NCBI GenBank assembly: GCA_029204225.1
Contig: CM055109.1
Coordinates: 25,544,723 to 25,608,722 of the forward strand
DNA length: 64,000 nt
DNA from: Diphasiastrum complanatum
Taxonomy: Eukaryota; Streptophyta; Lycopodiopsida; Lycopodiales; Lycopodiaceae
Reading direction: 5' to 3'
In this document: piece by piece, positions 26,170 through 37,553 of the stretch
Position numbering within the stretch: position 1 is the stretch's first letter
How the letters are laid out: every line of letters starts with the position of its first letter
The notes under the pieces: generated by a model
Database searches by the model: none
The model's input: the letters and a program-made list of their open reading frames with translations, nothing else
Told to the model about the DNA's origin: nothing
Program-made: the position numbers and the translations under genes

Positions 26170-26900
26170 ACATTATGCAAAGACGCATTTTGCACATGAA
26201 ATACTAGATCTTATCATATTATTACATAATAGAATGGGTAGAGGTCATTTTGCAACTAATATCACTATTCGTAAAATTTTAAAACCAGGATGTTGGTGGC
26301 GAACCATTCATAAGGATACGGAGAAGAATATTCAATCATGTTATGTTTGTCAACATGTGCGACAACCTACTAAAGCAAATTACAAGTCGTTGCATCTAGT
26401 TTTAGCACAAGCACCATTTGAAAAGTCGGAACTAGATTATGTTGGACCAATACATCCAGCTGCACTTAGGCATGTTATACTATTGTGACTACTAATTATA
26501 TGACCAAATGGGTTGAAGTAGGAGTTGTGCGGGTCACAAATGCAAGATCCACTACAAAGTTATTGTATAAAAATGTTATGGTCAAATTTGGATGTCCTGT
26601 CGAAATTGTGAGTGATAGAGGCACCCATTTCATCATTGAAACAATCAAAGCTCTTTTGGAAGAATCTTTTGTGATACATCAGTTTAGCACACCTTCTTAC
26701 CCAAGGGAAAATGGATAAGCTAAATCTTCTAATAAGATTATATGCAGTATTCTGATTGAAACCATCAAGGCTAGTAGATTAGATTAGGAACATAAGTTGC
26801 ATGCTTCATTACTGAAATTTTGAATTGCTTATAAAGTTAGTAAAAATCAAATGCCTTTTCATCTGGTTTCTTTAACCATCCTTAGGAATAGCAACAATTG
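26170..26900 (+). pseudogene. Gypsy integrase fragment
   Basis: The zinc-binding domain is visible as GRGHFATNITIRKILKPGCW and CYVCQHVRQPTK (HHCC pattern). The core has DYVGPIHPA (first Asp), a stop at about 26486, then YMTKWVEV, KFGCPVEIVSDRGTHF (second Asp) and FSTPSYPRENG, just before the expected catalytic Glu, where a stop occurs. Confidence 0.85.
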
Positions 26901-27328
26901 AACGTTTGGATGAGGCAAAATCCTTACAACTGCATCATGAAGCTTTATATAAGCTATGTGAAACAAGATTGATGGCAGTTCATGCATTAGCAACTAAGAA
27001 AGCTCGTGCTAGAAAGCTTGGCATGATAGACGATTTCATAAAAACAATATGAAAGATGGCAATTTGGCATTGGTGTACAAAACCTAGCTAATCAAAGGTG
27101 AAGGACCATATCAGGTCAAGGAAATTCTATCTTATGGAGCAATGGTATTAGAATATTTGGATGGACCACAATATGATACTCTAGTCAATGATAGTCGATT
27201 ATGCAAGTTTTGGTAGCCATATTTTCTTAATTCCAATCTAGTAGTTTTTATTTTATTTTATTTTAATTATTGTCATCAAATATTTGCTATTTTCTTGGAA
27301 AAAGACATTGAAAAAATATATTAGAAAC

Positions 27329-28253
27329 TGTTAGAAATCAATGATAAATTTCATTGTTACTGTTTACGAGGTACATTAATGGTGACAGTTGTGACCAGTT
27401 GTCATTAGCCGTAGGGTAGTCTATTAGTCTACTTGTAGGTCTTCTCTCTCTATCAGGGGTTCAAGGTTTATTTGTACATTTTACATTCAGTATGCTGTAG
27501 AGTGATAGTGCGATTGTGCATGTTTGTCTTCCACCTTCTTGTGGTGAATGCTTATGGTGAATGATTGATGTTGCATATCTGATTGTTGACATGGTATCAG
27601 AGCAGTGATAGTCCTGCGTGCCTAATCAGTGGATACAGCTTGTCACAGGCTCTACAATGAAGTGAGAAAGTCCTTCACGGGAGGTGAAAGCTTGGAGAGA
27701 CAAAAACGGCTAGAAGAAATGATTCTTTGGTGTATTTTGCAGGTTTGGAGATCAGAATCATCAGTGGAGAATGAAGACATAGTTCCGGAGGCATCAAAAA
27801 GGCCAGGACAACATCAGACAGATTGAAAATCTGTTGAGTGGGGAGTTTTTTATAACACTTCCTAGTTGTTGTGAAAAGCAGAGTCCCGGAGACATAAAAA
27901 AGGCCAAGGCAGTATCAGACAGATTGAAAATCTCTTGAGTGGGGGAGATTTTTACAATACTTCTGAGTTGTTGTGGAAAGTGCTATTTGTGTGAGAGGTT
28001 TGCCAAGAAATCTCTCGTTTGTCTGTTTGGAGTACCGCAAATCACACTAGACAGTGTCTAGTACTGCCATCAGAGTTAGGAGGCTTCATACTTTTCACAT
28101 TACTGATCTCGGTCTTTTGAACGATCACACATTTCGAAATCTTTGCAAAGAGGGATGCTGCAGAGTGATAGTGTGATTGTGCGTGTTCGTCTTCCGCCTT
28201 CTTGTGGTGAATGCTTATGGTGAATGCTTGATGTTGCATATCTGATTGTTGAC
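27329..28253 (+). mobile_element. Miniature LTR element (TRIM-like)
   Basis: A 263-bp LTR (27329-27591, TGTTAGAAATC...GTTGACA) is followed directly by TGGTATCAGAGC (27592-27603). A second, partial copy of the LTR end lies at about 28155-28253 and finishes with the same GATTGTTGACA. The roughly 550 bp between has no polyprotein. It holds two copies of a unit of about 110 bp, each with a purine-rich GAGTGGGGAG-like tract. Total size under 1 kb fits the TRIM class. The 5' part of the second LTR is missing or replaced. Confidence 0.7.
27786..27983 (+). repeat. Tandem duplication of about 110 bp
   Basis: Two copies of a unit starting CCGGAG(G/A)CAT and containing CAGACAGATTGAAAATCT, then TTGAGTGGGG. 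Confidence 0.75.
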
Positions 28254-29053
28254 AGAAACATGAGCAAAAGTCAAAAAAATCATCAGAACAAAGAAAGATA
28301 TAAATTTCTTTTTCGGATTTTTCAAGTGAAAAAGAGAGAGAGAAATGTTGGATTATTCTACTATCAGAGTGATTCAGCTGAATAATCAATCTTTAATCTT
28401 CATCCATTTTCATTATCCAGTTTTGTAGTTTTATTCATGTTTCTACATCGATGAATGTCAACACATTACAACTATGTACCAAATGCAACTATGACCTGAT
28501 TAGTAGCTATCCTACTAGATACACGTTAATTGCTTAGTATAAATAGCTAATCATCAAAGACTTGTGAATCTTAGTTTCTATCTTAGCTCAATGTTTCTAT
28601 TCACGCTTACTGCTTATCAACGGAAGTACATCAAACAGAATTTTCAGTTCCTCATAGATAGCTTAGAGTACATGATTTTTTATTTGCTATTGTTTTATGC
28701 TCTCATCATCTGATTTGTACATGCTACTTAGTGAATCAATCTATCTTCTTATTGCGTTCAATATCATGTCATAATGTATGCCTCTCTGTAATTGTTTGTT
28801 ATTGATAAATTTCTTATTGCTTTGTCTGATTTATTCAATACATCATTGTTTGGCTACAAAATCACTTTAGTGCTAATGATTTAAAAGTTAGTTGCTAAAA
28901 GATTGAACGTTACTTTTTTTATTATAGCTTTGTTCAATATTGATAGGCTTAGCCACGTATTAGGAAAGAAACTTCATTCCACTGTGCTTGATAGGTCGTT
29001 CATAGTCTTCAACTTATCAAATCGACTCATTTTTCACTTATCTCTTTCCAACA
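28254..29053. other. Possible LTR region, no gene
   Basis: The end at 29053 (CCAACA) directly precedes a primer site, so the 3' part is probably the 5' LTR of the copia element that follows. Its start is not resolved. Confidence 0.4.
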
Positions 29054-29196
29054 TGGTATCAGAGCATAATGTTATATCGGAGCTCTACTACTTGAAATCC
29101 TTCATGGTATCAAAGCGATATCAATAGATACTTTTTTATAGTATCATATTAGAGCATACTTGCTCTTAATTCTTCAATTTGTGGTATCAAATTTTA
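29054..29196 (+). promoter_or_regulatory. Primer-binding site with repeated PBS-like motifs
   Basis: TGGTATCAGAGC at 29054-29065 is a perfect initiator-Met site. Related words follow: TGGTATCAAAGC (29105-29116), AGTATCATATTAGAGC (about 29139) and TGGTATCAAATT (from 29182). Confidence 0.75.
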
Positions 29197-29382
29197 GTAT
29201 CAAATAATTGATTTCCAATTGTAGTGTCAGACAACATCATTCTGAAGTCATCGATTTATAGGCAGACTAAAGTTCAAGATGGATTCTTAAAGTAAAGCTG
29301 GTATCGTCTTTTTTTCAGACTTCTCTACTAGTTTATCTAAGGAAATGTGTGATCTGTTTCTTCAGGCCTTGACACTCTATTT

Positions 29383-30230
29383 GTGGATCCATTTGGTTCC
29401 ATTTGTCGAGGTTCAAAGAAAGCCTTTCATCACCGCCCGCCCCACATCACAGACAAGCTGAATGGATCCAATTACTATTTGTGGAAATTTAAGATGAAGA
29501 CCTTGCTAATTGCCAACCAGTTGTGGGATGCTGTCACATGTATAGAAGTGAAGTTGGAAGACGACACAACTGACTCAAAGTGAAAATCAAAGGACGGTAA
29601 AGCTTTCGTGCTTATTATTCTAAATATATCAAACACTCAAATTGGCCACATATTTGAAGCTCACACTTTGAAAGAAGTGTGGGACATCATGAGCTCACTA
29701 TATGATGTGAAGGACATGACTTCCAAGTTGCATCTTAGAAAAAATTCTTCACTCTCAAAATGTGGAATGATAATTCACTTCAGAATCATGTTAACCAATT
29801 TAAGAATCTCTTGCAACAGATGGTCATTGTCGGATTGATCATCAATGATCAAGACACAATCATGACATTGCTTTCAAGCTTGCCCTCTACATATGAGAAC
29901 TGGGTGATGATCATATCGACACCACTCAAATTTAACTCTTACTAGAGTTATCACTATGTTGCTACAAGAAGACAACCAAAGAAGTCAAGAAACTTCATCG
30001 ACTTCATCATCTCATGCTCTATATGTCAACAAAGGCTCAAAACAAAAAAAGCAGAAAAGCTCTAAGCAATCCGCATCAAATCAGAAGCCGACACAAAGTC
30101 AAGAACAATTATCAAATCCACAGTCGAAGAAGAAGGTGTTCTGTAAGTATTGTAAATGCACTAATCATGAGATCCAAGATTGTAGGGTATTAAAAGCAAA
30201 GAATGCCAGCAAACAGCCAGATCAACAGAC
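29383..30230 (+). pseudogene. Copia gag with zinc knuckle
   Basis: The N-terminal gag motif KLNGSNYYLWKFKMKTLL is followed, after a stop at about 29581, by TLKEVWDIMSSLYDVKDM. Then LLSSLPSTYENWVMIIS is the copia gag signature. The knuckle CKYCKCTNHEIQDC (about 30140-30185) is intact. Three frame changes show it is dead. Confidence 0.88.
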
Positions 30231-30314
30231 AAATGCAGTCACAGCATCTCCTGAACTCACATGGACGAAAGAGCATTTATGGTCAAAGACCAAAAGACAT
30301 TATTCAATAATTCT

Positions 30315-30600
30315 TGGTTTCTAGATTCTGGTGCTACTCAACATATGCAACATATGACCAGTCATCATGATCAATTTCACTCCTATATGTCTTATAGTTC
30401 TAAGAAATATGTTCATCTTGGCGATGATAAGCACACACACTATCAAAGGTGAAGGCACTGTAAGATTGAAGTTCCAGCATGATCAATTCAAACTACTATC
30501 AAATGTTTTGTATGTACCTAAGCTCTCTACAAATCTATTATCAGTAAGTAGAATCATTGATTTAGGTCATAGGGTAGAGTTTGAGTTTGAATAATGTCAA
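30315..30600 (+). pseudogene. Copia protease fragment
   Basis: SWFLDSGATQHM carries the active-site DSGAT. A frame change leads into GEGTVRLKFQ and LLSNVLYVPKLSTNLLSVSR, the conserved region between protease and pre-integrase. Confidence 0.85.
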
Positions 30601-30660
30601 ATTATCGATAGGACAAATAAGATCCTTGCACTTGACAAGAGGCATGGATACTTATATAGA

Positions 30661-31370
30661 TTGTCATATCGTTATTCCGATATTAGTCAAGACTTGAAAA
30701 CCTATGTTCTTGTCAATAAAACATTACTATGGCATCAGAGATTAGGGCACTGGAATCATACATTTGTGTTGAACGTGTCTAAACAATCCCTAGCACTTGA
30801 TCTCGACTATCCAACCGACAAAGTCGACCTCCCTGTCTGTCATAGTTTCATCCTTGGAAAGCGGACTAGGATTCCTTTAGATCGAGTCAAAAGATGTTCT
30901 AGACGTCATTCATTTAGATATATGTGGTCCAATGCAAACTCCGTCGTTGCTTGATGCAAATTACCTTACTGACAAATATTCTAGAAGAACAGATGTTTAT
31001 TTCATTAAGCAGAAGTCAGAGGCTTTCAAAATCTTTCAACAATTTAAAGAGCGTGCAGAAAATGAAACTGGTAAAAGAATTAAAGCACTAATGTCCGACA
31101 ACGGGGGAGAATACATCTCTACCGAATTCAAGGAGTATTGCCTTAACAACGACATTGAGCAACAATAAGTTACCTCCTATTTGCCTTAGTCGAATGGACA
31201 CGTTGAGAGAAAGAATAGAACCTTAGTCGAATCGGCCAAGTGTATGCTTGCTCATGCGACACTTCCGAAATCCTTCTGGACTGAAGCTGTCTCCACTGCA
31301 GCTTATATTCAGAACAGATGTAAGTCGAGCTTCTTCCTAAGATCTTGCGATATTTGCGCATAAGTGATAC
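30661..31370 (+). pseudogene. Copia pre-integrase and integrase core
   Basis: LWHQRLGHWNH begins the pre-integrase domain. Integrase motifs include HLDICGP-like sequence near 30910, KQKSEAFKIFQQFK and MSDNGGEYISTEFKEYC (second catalytic Asp). The region after the stop at about 31168 contains the expected ERKNRTLVES-like sequence in another frame, carrying the catalytic Glu area. Confidence 0.85.
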
Positions 31371-31964
31371 ATCCAAAAACTTGTAAGTTCAATAATGATG
31401 GTTTGAATCTCGTCCAAACTTCATAATGATGGTTTGAAACTTGTCCAAACTTCATATGGTGTTTTGTCTAAAAAAGAGACTATTTTCATCAGCTACACTA
31501 CTTCAGATAAAGCTTATAAGTTGTATGATCCTGTCGAGTCGAAGATATTCACCAATCGGGATATCGTCTTTATCGAAGATCAGTTCGTCGATCTCAAAGG
31601 TAGGGAAAAAGCTCATATAGCCGAACTATTGGACTCTCCCGAATTATCAAACTTTTCAGTCCCCAAGTAGACTATTCCTATTGAAGGTTCTAGCTTGTCT
31701 ACAGTAGACAAACAACTTATCAATAACGAATCCGAAGATGATGATATTGCAGTCCTGCAACTACAACATGATGAAAATAATCAATTTCACTCATTACCCA
31801 GAAGATCGACAAGAGAATGCAGACCACCTATAAGGTATATCGACGAGTCTGTAGCTTGCCTTGTTCAAGAGTTGATGACCGTCGAAGAGGCACTCAATCA
31901 GCCCAATTCCGATCTTTGCAAAGAAGCTATTAATAAAGAGTATTCATCTCTTATCACATGCTAG

Positions 31965-32830
31965 TAGAAATATGTTGATTGAAAATGGATACTCAAAATC
32001 AAATACAAGACAAGTGGAAGTATCGATCGAAGAAGGGCTCGACTTGTCGCGAAAGGATTCTCTCAGGTATACAATGTCGACTATACTAAGACTTTCACTC
32101 CAATAGTTAAACATTCTTCAATCTGACTTCTATTGTCATTTGTTGTTGTTGTAGATTTGGAAATACATCAAATGGATGTATAGACAACATATCTTAATGG
32201 GGTTCAAAGAAGATATTTACATGATGCAACCTGAAGGTTATAATATCGAAGGCAAACAAAATCATGTAGAGCACTTTATGGCTTGAAGCAATATGCTCGA
32301 GCATGGTTTCAAAGGATCAACACTTCTCTTATCGATCATGGCTATAAACCAAGCACTTTAGATTCTAATGTCTACTTCAAGTAAGTGCAGCATTCTTTTA
32401 TTATTATCACTTTGTATGTGGATGACACAATGCTTTTCAATAGCAGTATCGATCTAATAAAAGAAGCTAAGACAATGCTATCTTTCGAATTCGACACGAC
32501 CAATCTGGGCGAAGCTCATTACTATCTAGGTATTCAAATCCAAAGAGATAGAAAATAGAAGTTGATTTATATAACTCAGCAAAGTTACATTCACAATGTT
32601 TTAATCAGATATAATCTGATAAATTGAAAATTAGCTCTCTAACCGATGTCCCCAGGACTCAAGATGTCGAAGGACCAATGTCCTTAGATGATCGAAGAGA
32701 AGGAGTAGATGCATGAGTATCCTTATCATTCGATAATAGGATCTCATATGTATGTGATGATCTGTACCAGACCAGACATAACTTTTGCACTTAGTTCCTT
32801 GAGTCAGTTTATGACTAATCCTGGTATTAC
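31965..32830 (+). pseudogene. Copia reverse transcriptase, decayed
   Basis: [20 protein letters not shown] opens the domain. ALYGLKQYARAWFQRI, then LYVDDTMLF (catalytic YVDD retained) and LGEAHYYLGIQIQRD follow. It ends with CTRPDITFALSSLSQF and NPGITHW, after which the gypsy-type segment starts. At least six in-frame stops are present. Confidence 0.88.
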
Positions 32831-32837
32831 ACATTGG

Positions 32838-33190
32838 ATGCCATTCAGACTTTGTAATGCACATGTTACATTTCAAAAAATGATGACACTTATATTTCAA
32901 GATTTTTTTGAGGAAATTTCTAGAAATATTTATAGATGATTTTTGTATCTTTAGCTCACATAAGAAACATTTCGAGAAGCTTTGCCAGACATTAAAATGA
33001 TACAAAGAAACATCTATATCATTACATCTTGAGAAAGTTACTTTGGAATGACTGAAGGCATCCTTTTGGGTCATCGAATTTCAGAATGGGGTATCGAAGT
33101 TGATTAAGATAAGGTCAAGGTTATTGATGCACTTTCACCACTGACCAATTTGAGGGAGTTAAGAGGTCTTTTGGTCATTTGGGATATTAT
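32838..33190 (+). pseudogene. Gypsy RT segment embedded in copia pol
   Basis: MPFRLCNAHVTFQKMM is the gypsy RT motif (usually MPFGLxNAPATFQ). It continues to EGILLGHRISEWGIEVD, then VKVIDALSPLTNLRELRG and a GHLGYY-like end, all gypsy RT palm/thumb. It begins right after copia NPGITHW and ends right before copia ALIRLLRYIQATMDF, which are normally contiguous (HW-E/K-A). Its own copia-like ends are absent. Confidence 0.85.
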
Positions 33191-33450
33191 CGAAGCTCTT
33201 ATCAGACTTTTGAGATATATTCAAGCCACTATGGACTTTTGCATTTGTTATGGAGCAGTCGACAACGATATTCTCAATGATTATTCAAATGCAAATTGGG
33301 CAGGAGATGTAGACACTCGTAAATCCACTTTTGGATTTACATTCTTCCTCAACAATGGTCCTATTTCATGGAACAGTTGCAAGCAAACTTTGATAGCTCT
33401 ATCTTCTACTGAATCCACATACTTGTACCTACAAGTTCTAAACAAGGACT
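33190..33450 (+). pseudogene. Copia RNase H fragment
   Basis: RLLRYIQATMDFCI, then YSNANWAGDVDTRKSTFGFT and ALSSTESTYLYLQ, are copia RNase H motifs (usual YSDADWAGD: the first Asp reads Asn here). The tail is lost at about 33450. Confidence 0.85.
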
Positions 33451-33519
33451 TTTAATCTCAAAGACTTGTGAACTAGGTGGATTTGTTCCTGACAATGGAG
33501 GCCAATGGCATGAGGCATG

Positions 33520-33654
<135 letters not shown>

Positions 33655-33659
33655 CTATA

Positions 33660-34540
33660 AGAGGCTAGCACTCAAGTCCAAATGAATTCATCTTTTCATA
33701 TTTGAAAAGTAGGAAATCATTTTACTGAAGTATTGTTGCTAGAATTGAGCTTTAACTAGTCGTTTTGGGTCTTGGATCCTTGTAACTTCTCTTATCATTG
33801 ATATAAGTTACAACTTGTTGTCCTCACTTCTTTTGTTGGCCTTGCACCCTATTTGGATTCATTTTTTGCTTTGAGTAGCGAGCTTAATCTCAATGCAATT
33901 GAAAGTTTCATATAGATTCTTGGGAGCTAGTTTTGATGCTTTGATTTTCAACATTGTGTAGGTGAAACATTAACAACTTTGTCACATCATCTGTTTTTAT
34001 TCACAGTGAGATTTTGAATTATCATTTGATAATTCCTCATAGCACAAAAGAAATGTCATACATATTTTGTAGCAAAAATGATCATTCCCTCACTAGTGTC
34101 CATTTATGAACTTTGTTGGCACTCCACCTAACCATCTACCCTAGAATAGTATGACATAGAGTCTTATGAACAATATAAAATTTGGATATGAAATCAACTA
34201 GTAACCCCTCCTCTTTCCAAATAGAAACTAGATGGAAAGGGTTGGCAATAATGGCTAACATATTGTCCCATAATGTCTTGGCATCAATCCATTTTGTATG
34301 TTAATCATTAGCAATTGGAATATATTGATGCCTTTGTGTTGATAGAAAATCAATCTTACCAATGAAGTGTACCTTACATCTTTGAAATGGCTGAAATGAA
34401 AAATTCCTAAACTTCGTTGGATTCCATTTCACCAACATTACACTATTTACAAAATCAAGACACAATATCCTCCACAAAGAAGGCTACCAAACTCATTGTT
34501 GAAGAATCTTGTGAGTGGTAGGGAAATGGTCATGGTCATC
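33660..34540. other. No gene seen
   Basis: AT-rich, with no domain motif or clear repeat partner in the window. Confidence 0.3.
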
Positions 34541-34544
34541 CCTG

Positions 34545-35147
34545 TGAAAAATAGCCTATTTTGGCAAATCTAGCCATGTAGAACTTTGTAAATATTGTGT
34601 ATAATTGGGTTCCACACATGGAAGGCCAAGATGCCACATGTCAACCCACTCCTAATGTAGGTTAGGTCAAGTCAAGAGAGTTGGTCATGTCTATTTGGTA
34701 GTAATCCCTACTTTATAGGACCTACACCTAAGTTTAAGGTGAAAATTTGACCAACTAGCTACCTACCAAGCATAACTCTAGGATCTAGGCTAGGGTTTCA
34801 TTTTCGGGAAAGGAGAGTGAGTTAACTTCCTTATTACATGCTGGAAATCCACCTAACTTCAAGTAGGAAGTCGAATTTGGTATGTATTCCCTCTCTCCAT
34901 AGTGAGAAGATAGAAAATTTTTGGAGCTCATTGGCAATCTCAAGCTAGTTCACTATGTACATTGAGTTTTTGTGATCCAAATGAAACCAAATCAATTTCT
35001 ACTTGTTTATCAGGTTGAAGGCCGTACTACATCCTGTATTACACACATGTGGACTCGGATTTGGGTCTTTGATCTTGTTTATTGGTTATCCATACTTGTT
35101 ATGTCTTCTAAGATCCATTTTTGGTACTCAAAGTATTGTACTTTCAC
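34545..35147 (+). repeat. Probable LTR ending at a primer site
   Basis: Ends CTTTCACA directly before TGGTATCAGAGCC (35148-35160). It shares divergent blocks, such as ACTACATCCTGTATTACACA, with the LTR-like region at 46840-47512. The outer end near 34545 is a guess. Confidence 0.5.
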
Positions 35148-35160
35148 ATGGTATCAGAGC
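35148..35160 (+). promoter_or_regulatory. Primer-binding site, tRNA-Met(i)
   Basis: TGGTATCAGAGCC, perfect match, directly after the LTR end. Confidence 0.85.
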
Positions 35161-35867
35161 CAAGTACAAGGACTTTGATCTTAGACCCATTCAAATCCAT
35201 TTTTAGCAATTTTGTGTGCTAAAAACTAGTCTTGTGAGGGCGAGTTTGGTGCTAAGTTTTGGAGGTAGGAATTGATCCCAAACTTCTTCAGGATCAAATT
35301 CCATACTGCTCCCATGTGTGTGCACTCTGAACCATCATTAAATGTACCACATTCATTTGGTCACTATAAATTCAATTTGTGAGATGTTGGTGTAGTTTTT
35401 AGTGGAAATCCTAGAATAATCTACCAAAATCATTTGCCATTGATTAGATTTGAATTTGTTTCATGGAATCTAATTAATCTAGGCTAAGTTCAAGTCCTAT
35501 TAAGGTTAAAAACAGGTCTTGAAAGAAAGATATTAAGTCATTTTTTTGTCCAAAAATAGCCAAAATAGGCAAAATTTGATTATAAGTAGATTTCACATCA
35601 TCTTATCTTCATTCCAACTTTGAGGGAGTGCTAGAACTGAGATTATAAAATATCAAAAAACACAAGGACAATCTAGAAAAATCTTGAAAACAACTAAAAA
35701 ATTCTAGAGAAATCTGAAAATACACAAAAAACGGCTCAGCAAAAGCACAAAAGAGCACGAAAAAACTCGAAAATACACGAAAAAAAAAGCTCACAAAGGC
35801 TCGAAGTCAACAGGACGCAAAAGAGCTCGAAACTAAAAAAAAACGCGAAAAAGAGACTCGAAAAAAA

Positions 35868-36074
35868 TTGCAGGACGCAAAAAAAAGCTCGAAAGTCGAA
35901 ACAAACTCAGAAAGCGTGAAAAAAACAAAGTTGCGAAAAAAACTGGAAAAGAAAAAGTCACAAAAAACTAGAAAAAATATAGTCACGAAACAAACTAGAA
36001 AGGATAAAGTCGTGAAAAATCTAGAAAAAGAAAAAGTCGCGAAACAAACTAGAAAAGATAAAGTCGCGAAATAA
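35868..36074 (+). CDS. Lysine-rich repeat ORF in a tandem array, doubtful
   Basis: A 68-codon frame made mostly of Lys, Arg, Glu and Thr, with repeats of the type KVAKQTRKD. It arises from a 27-bp tandem repeat (9 codons per unit). Translation is possible but the repeat alone would create such a frame. No family is recognised. Confidence 0.2.
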   Translation: MQDAKKSSKVETNSESVKKTKLRKKLEKKKSQKTRKNIVTKQTRKDKVVKNLEKEKVAKQTRKDKVAK

Positions 36075-36140
36075 CTATAAAAAGAAAAAGTCGCAAAAAA
36101 CACTAGAAAAGATGAAGTCACAAAAAAAACTAGAAAAAAT
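35957..36140 (+). repeat. 27-bp A-rich tandem repeat, about seven units
   Basis: Units run GTCGCGAAACAAACTAGAAA plus a short AT-rich tail. They alternate between two subtypes (GATAAA and GAAAAA endings), suggesting a 54-bp higher-order unit. The A-rich DNA upstream (35690-35956) holds shorter, less regular versions. Confidence 0.8.
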
Positions 36141-36165
36141 AGTCTCCAAAAAATGAAAAACCTTA

Positions 36166-36786
36166 ATGAGTAATATCAAGATGGCAAAAGATGAACGTGT
36201 ACGAGGAGACTATATCGAGCGATTTAAACGCTTAAAAAGTCAAGTACAAGAACAGCCCTCCGAAAAGATGCTCATCATCTGGTTTTTAGTCGGCCTTCCA
36301 AGATGGATCAGACACGAGCTTGAATCCAATGATGAATATATGAGCCTAAAGTTAGCTATGTCTGATGTCATCAAGGAGAAAGATGAAGGATCAGATGTTG
36401 ATGAATCTAGGGAAAAGAGAGCACCATGTGCTCCTGTCCATGAGTCAAAGCTGATTAAGGACACCCGAGATCAACTTTGGAAATCACAGTTGGAATTGCT
36501 TAATGAGCAACATCAATTGCAAATGGCAGAACTCACCAATGAGTTTCAAATTACCTTGAAGTCTATCCAAAGCAGTATGCCTAGTCAGCCAAACCTTGCA
36601 CATGTATCTTATAGACGAAAACCAATATGGTGCCCACACTGTTGGGCTACGCATCCTGCTGCTGATACTTATCCTTCATATCAGCCTATCCAAGCACATA
36701 CAATCCAAAAATATGAAGAACAACCATCACAATCTGGACATTCCTTGACTTATCATGAATATCCACCTAAAAGTCCAGAACCATAA
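36166..36786 (+). pseudogene. Gypsy-like gag ORF, 206 codons
   Basis: An intact frame from MSNIKMAKDER to a stop at 36784-36786. YIERFKRLKSQVQEQPSEKM and WFLVGLPRWIRHEL resemble the capsid region of plant gypsy gag. A possible coiled coil follows (QLELLNEQHQLQMAELTNEF), then a Pro/Gln-rich tail with CPHC. No zinc knuckle or protease follows in frame. It lies downstream of the 35148 primer site and the lysine-rich repeat, so all probably belong to one element. The match is by pattern only, so the family is likely, not certain. Confidence 0.6.
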
Positions 36787-37553
36787 GCCATACAAGATGG
36801 CTATGCCATTATACAAGGGCCATTGATCAACAGATGTTTCATGATTTGGTTCTGAATCTCTTGCTCAAAGAGGTCCTCAAGACATAGTACCTCAACCATA
36901 ACTGCATCTCAAGCTATATCTTACAACATCTACTATCAACGATGGTAGATTCAATGTCACTATTCCTGCCTTGTTTTTGACAAGGGCTTATGAGAGTTCT
37001 TTCATTACTCTAAAGATCAATAGAAACATGAAATTGTTCAGGTGAATTATACATGTTGATAAATTACTTTTTATTTGACAAGTGCTCTATGGCTTTCACT
37101 TTCTATAACATTGGTATCTTCTTTGTTTTTTTTGTCATTTTTTGATTTGGTAATTTTTTCTAATTGCATCTCTTTTTCTAGATTTGTTTTTAGTTCATTA
37201 AGGATAGCCATTGAACAAGAGACATCATGTAGTGTATCTCAAGAATAACTTGTCATGCCTCTATCAATCTTCAAGTCACCTTATATAGAGTTTTGGATTT
37301 TTTAGCATATTCCAAATCTGCGAAGTATAGATCACGTCAGAATTCATTCCTGCATCTCATTACCATATTAATCTTTGAATCAACTACAGCAAGATCAAAA
37401 CAAGTTTAGTTAAAATTTGTTCAATCTTTAGTCCAATCACATGTTCATGTTTTCAACTATGTGTTCCACATGCCGATCCAATCTTTAGCATGAACAATTA
37501 CCAGCAACAATATCCCCACCAACAAAGTTTGGGGTGGGAGAGAGTGGATTTGC

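Larger units (their letters stand above)
25410..27230 (+). mobile_element. Ty3/gypsy pol remnant (RT end, RNase H, integrase)
   Basis: The order is RT/RNase H junction (MGHANYY, KLKT, SAPIL-like), RNase H (about 25640-26110), zinc-binding domain (26170-26400), integrase core (26400-26900) and the C-terminal integrase region (about 27050-27200). Stops and frameshifts occur every few hundred bases, showing an old copy. Gag, protease and most of RT are missing. Confidence 0.8.
29054..33470 (+). mobile_element. Ty1/copia element with a gypsy RT segment inside
   Basis: The copia order is complete: primer site, gag (29383-30230), protease (30315-30600), pre-integrase and integrase (30661-31370), linker (31430-31964), RT (31965-32830) and RNase H (33190-33450). 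A segment of gypsy type lies at about 32838-33190, between the RT end and RNase H. Stops and frame changes are frequent. It ends near a (CT)n tract and no 3' LTR was found. Confidence 0.85.

Noticed and set aside
35609-36121. Phe/Ser-rich minus-strand proteins
   Set aside because: They are the reverse reading of an A-rich tandem repeat.
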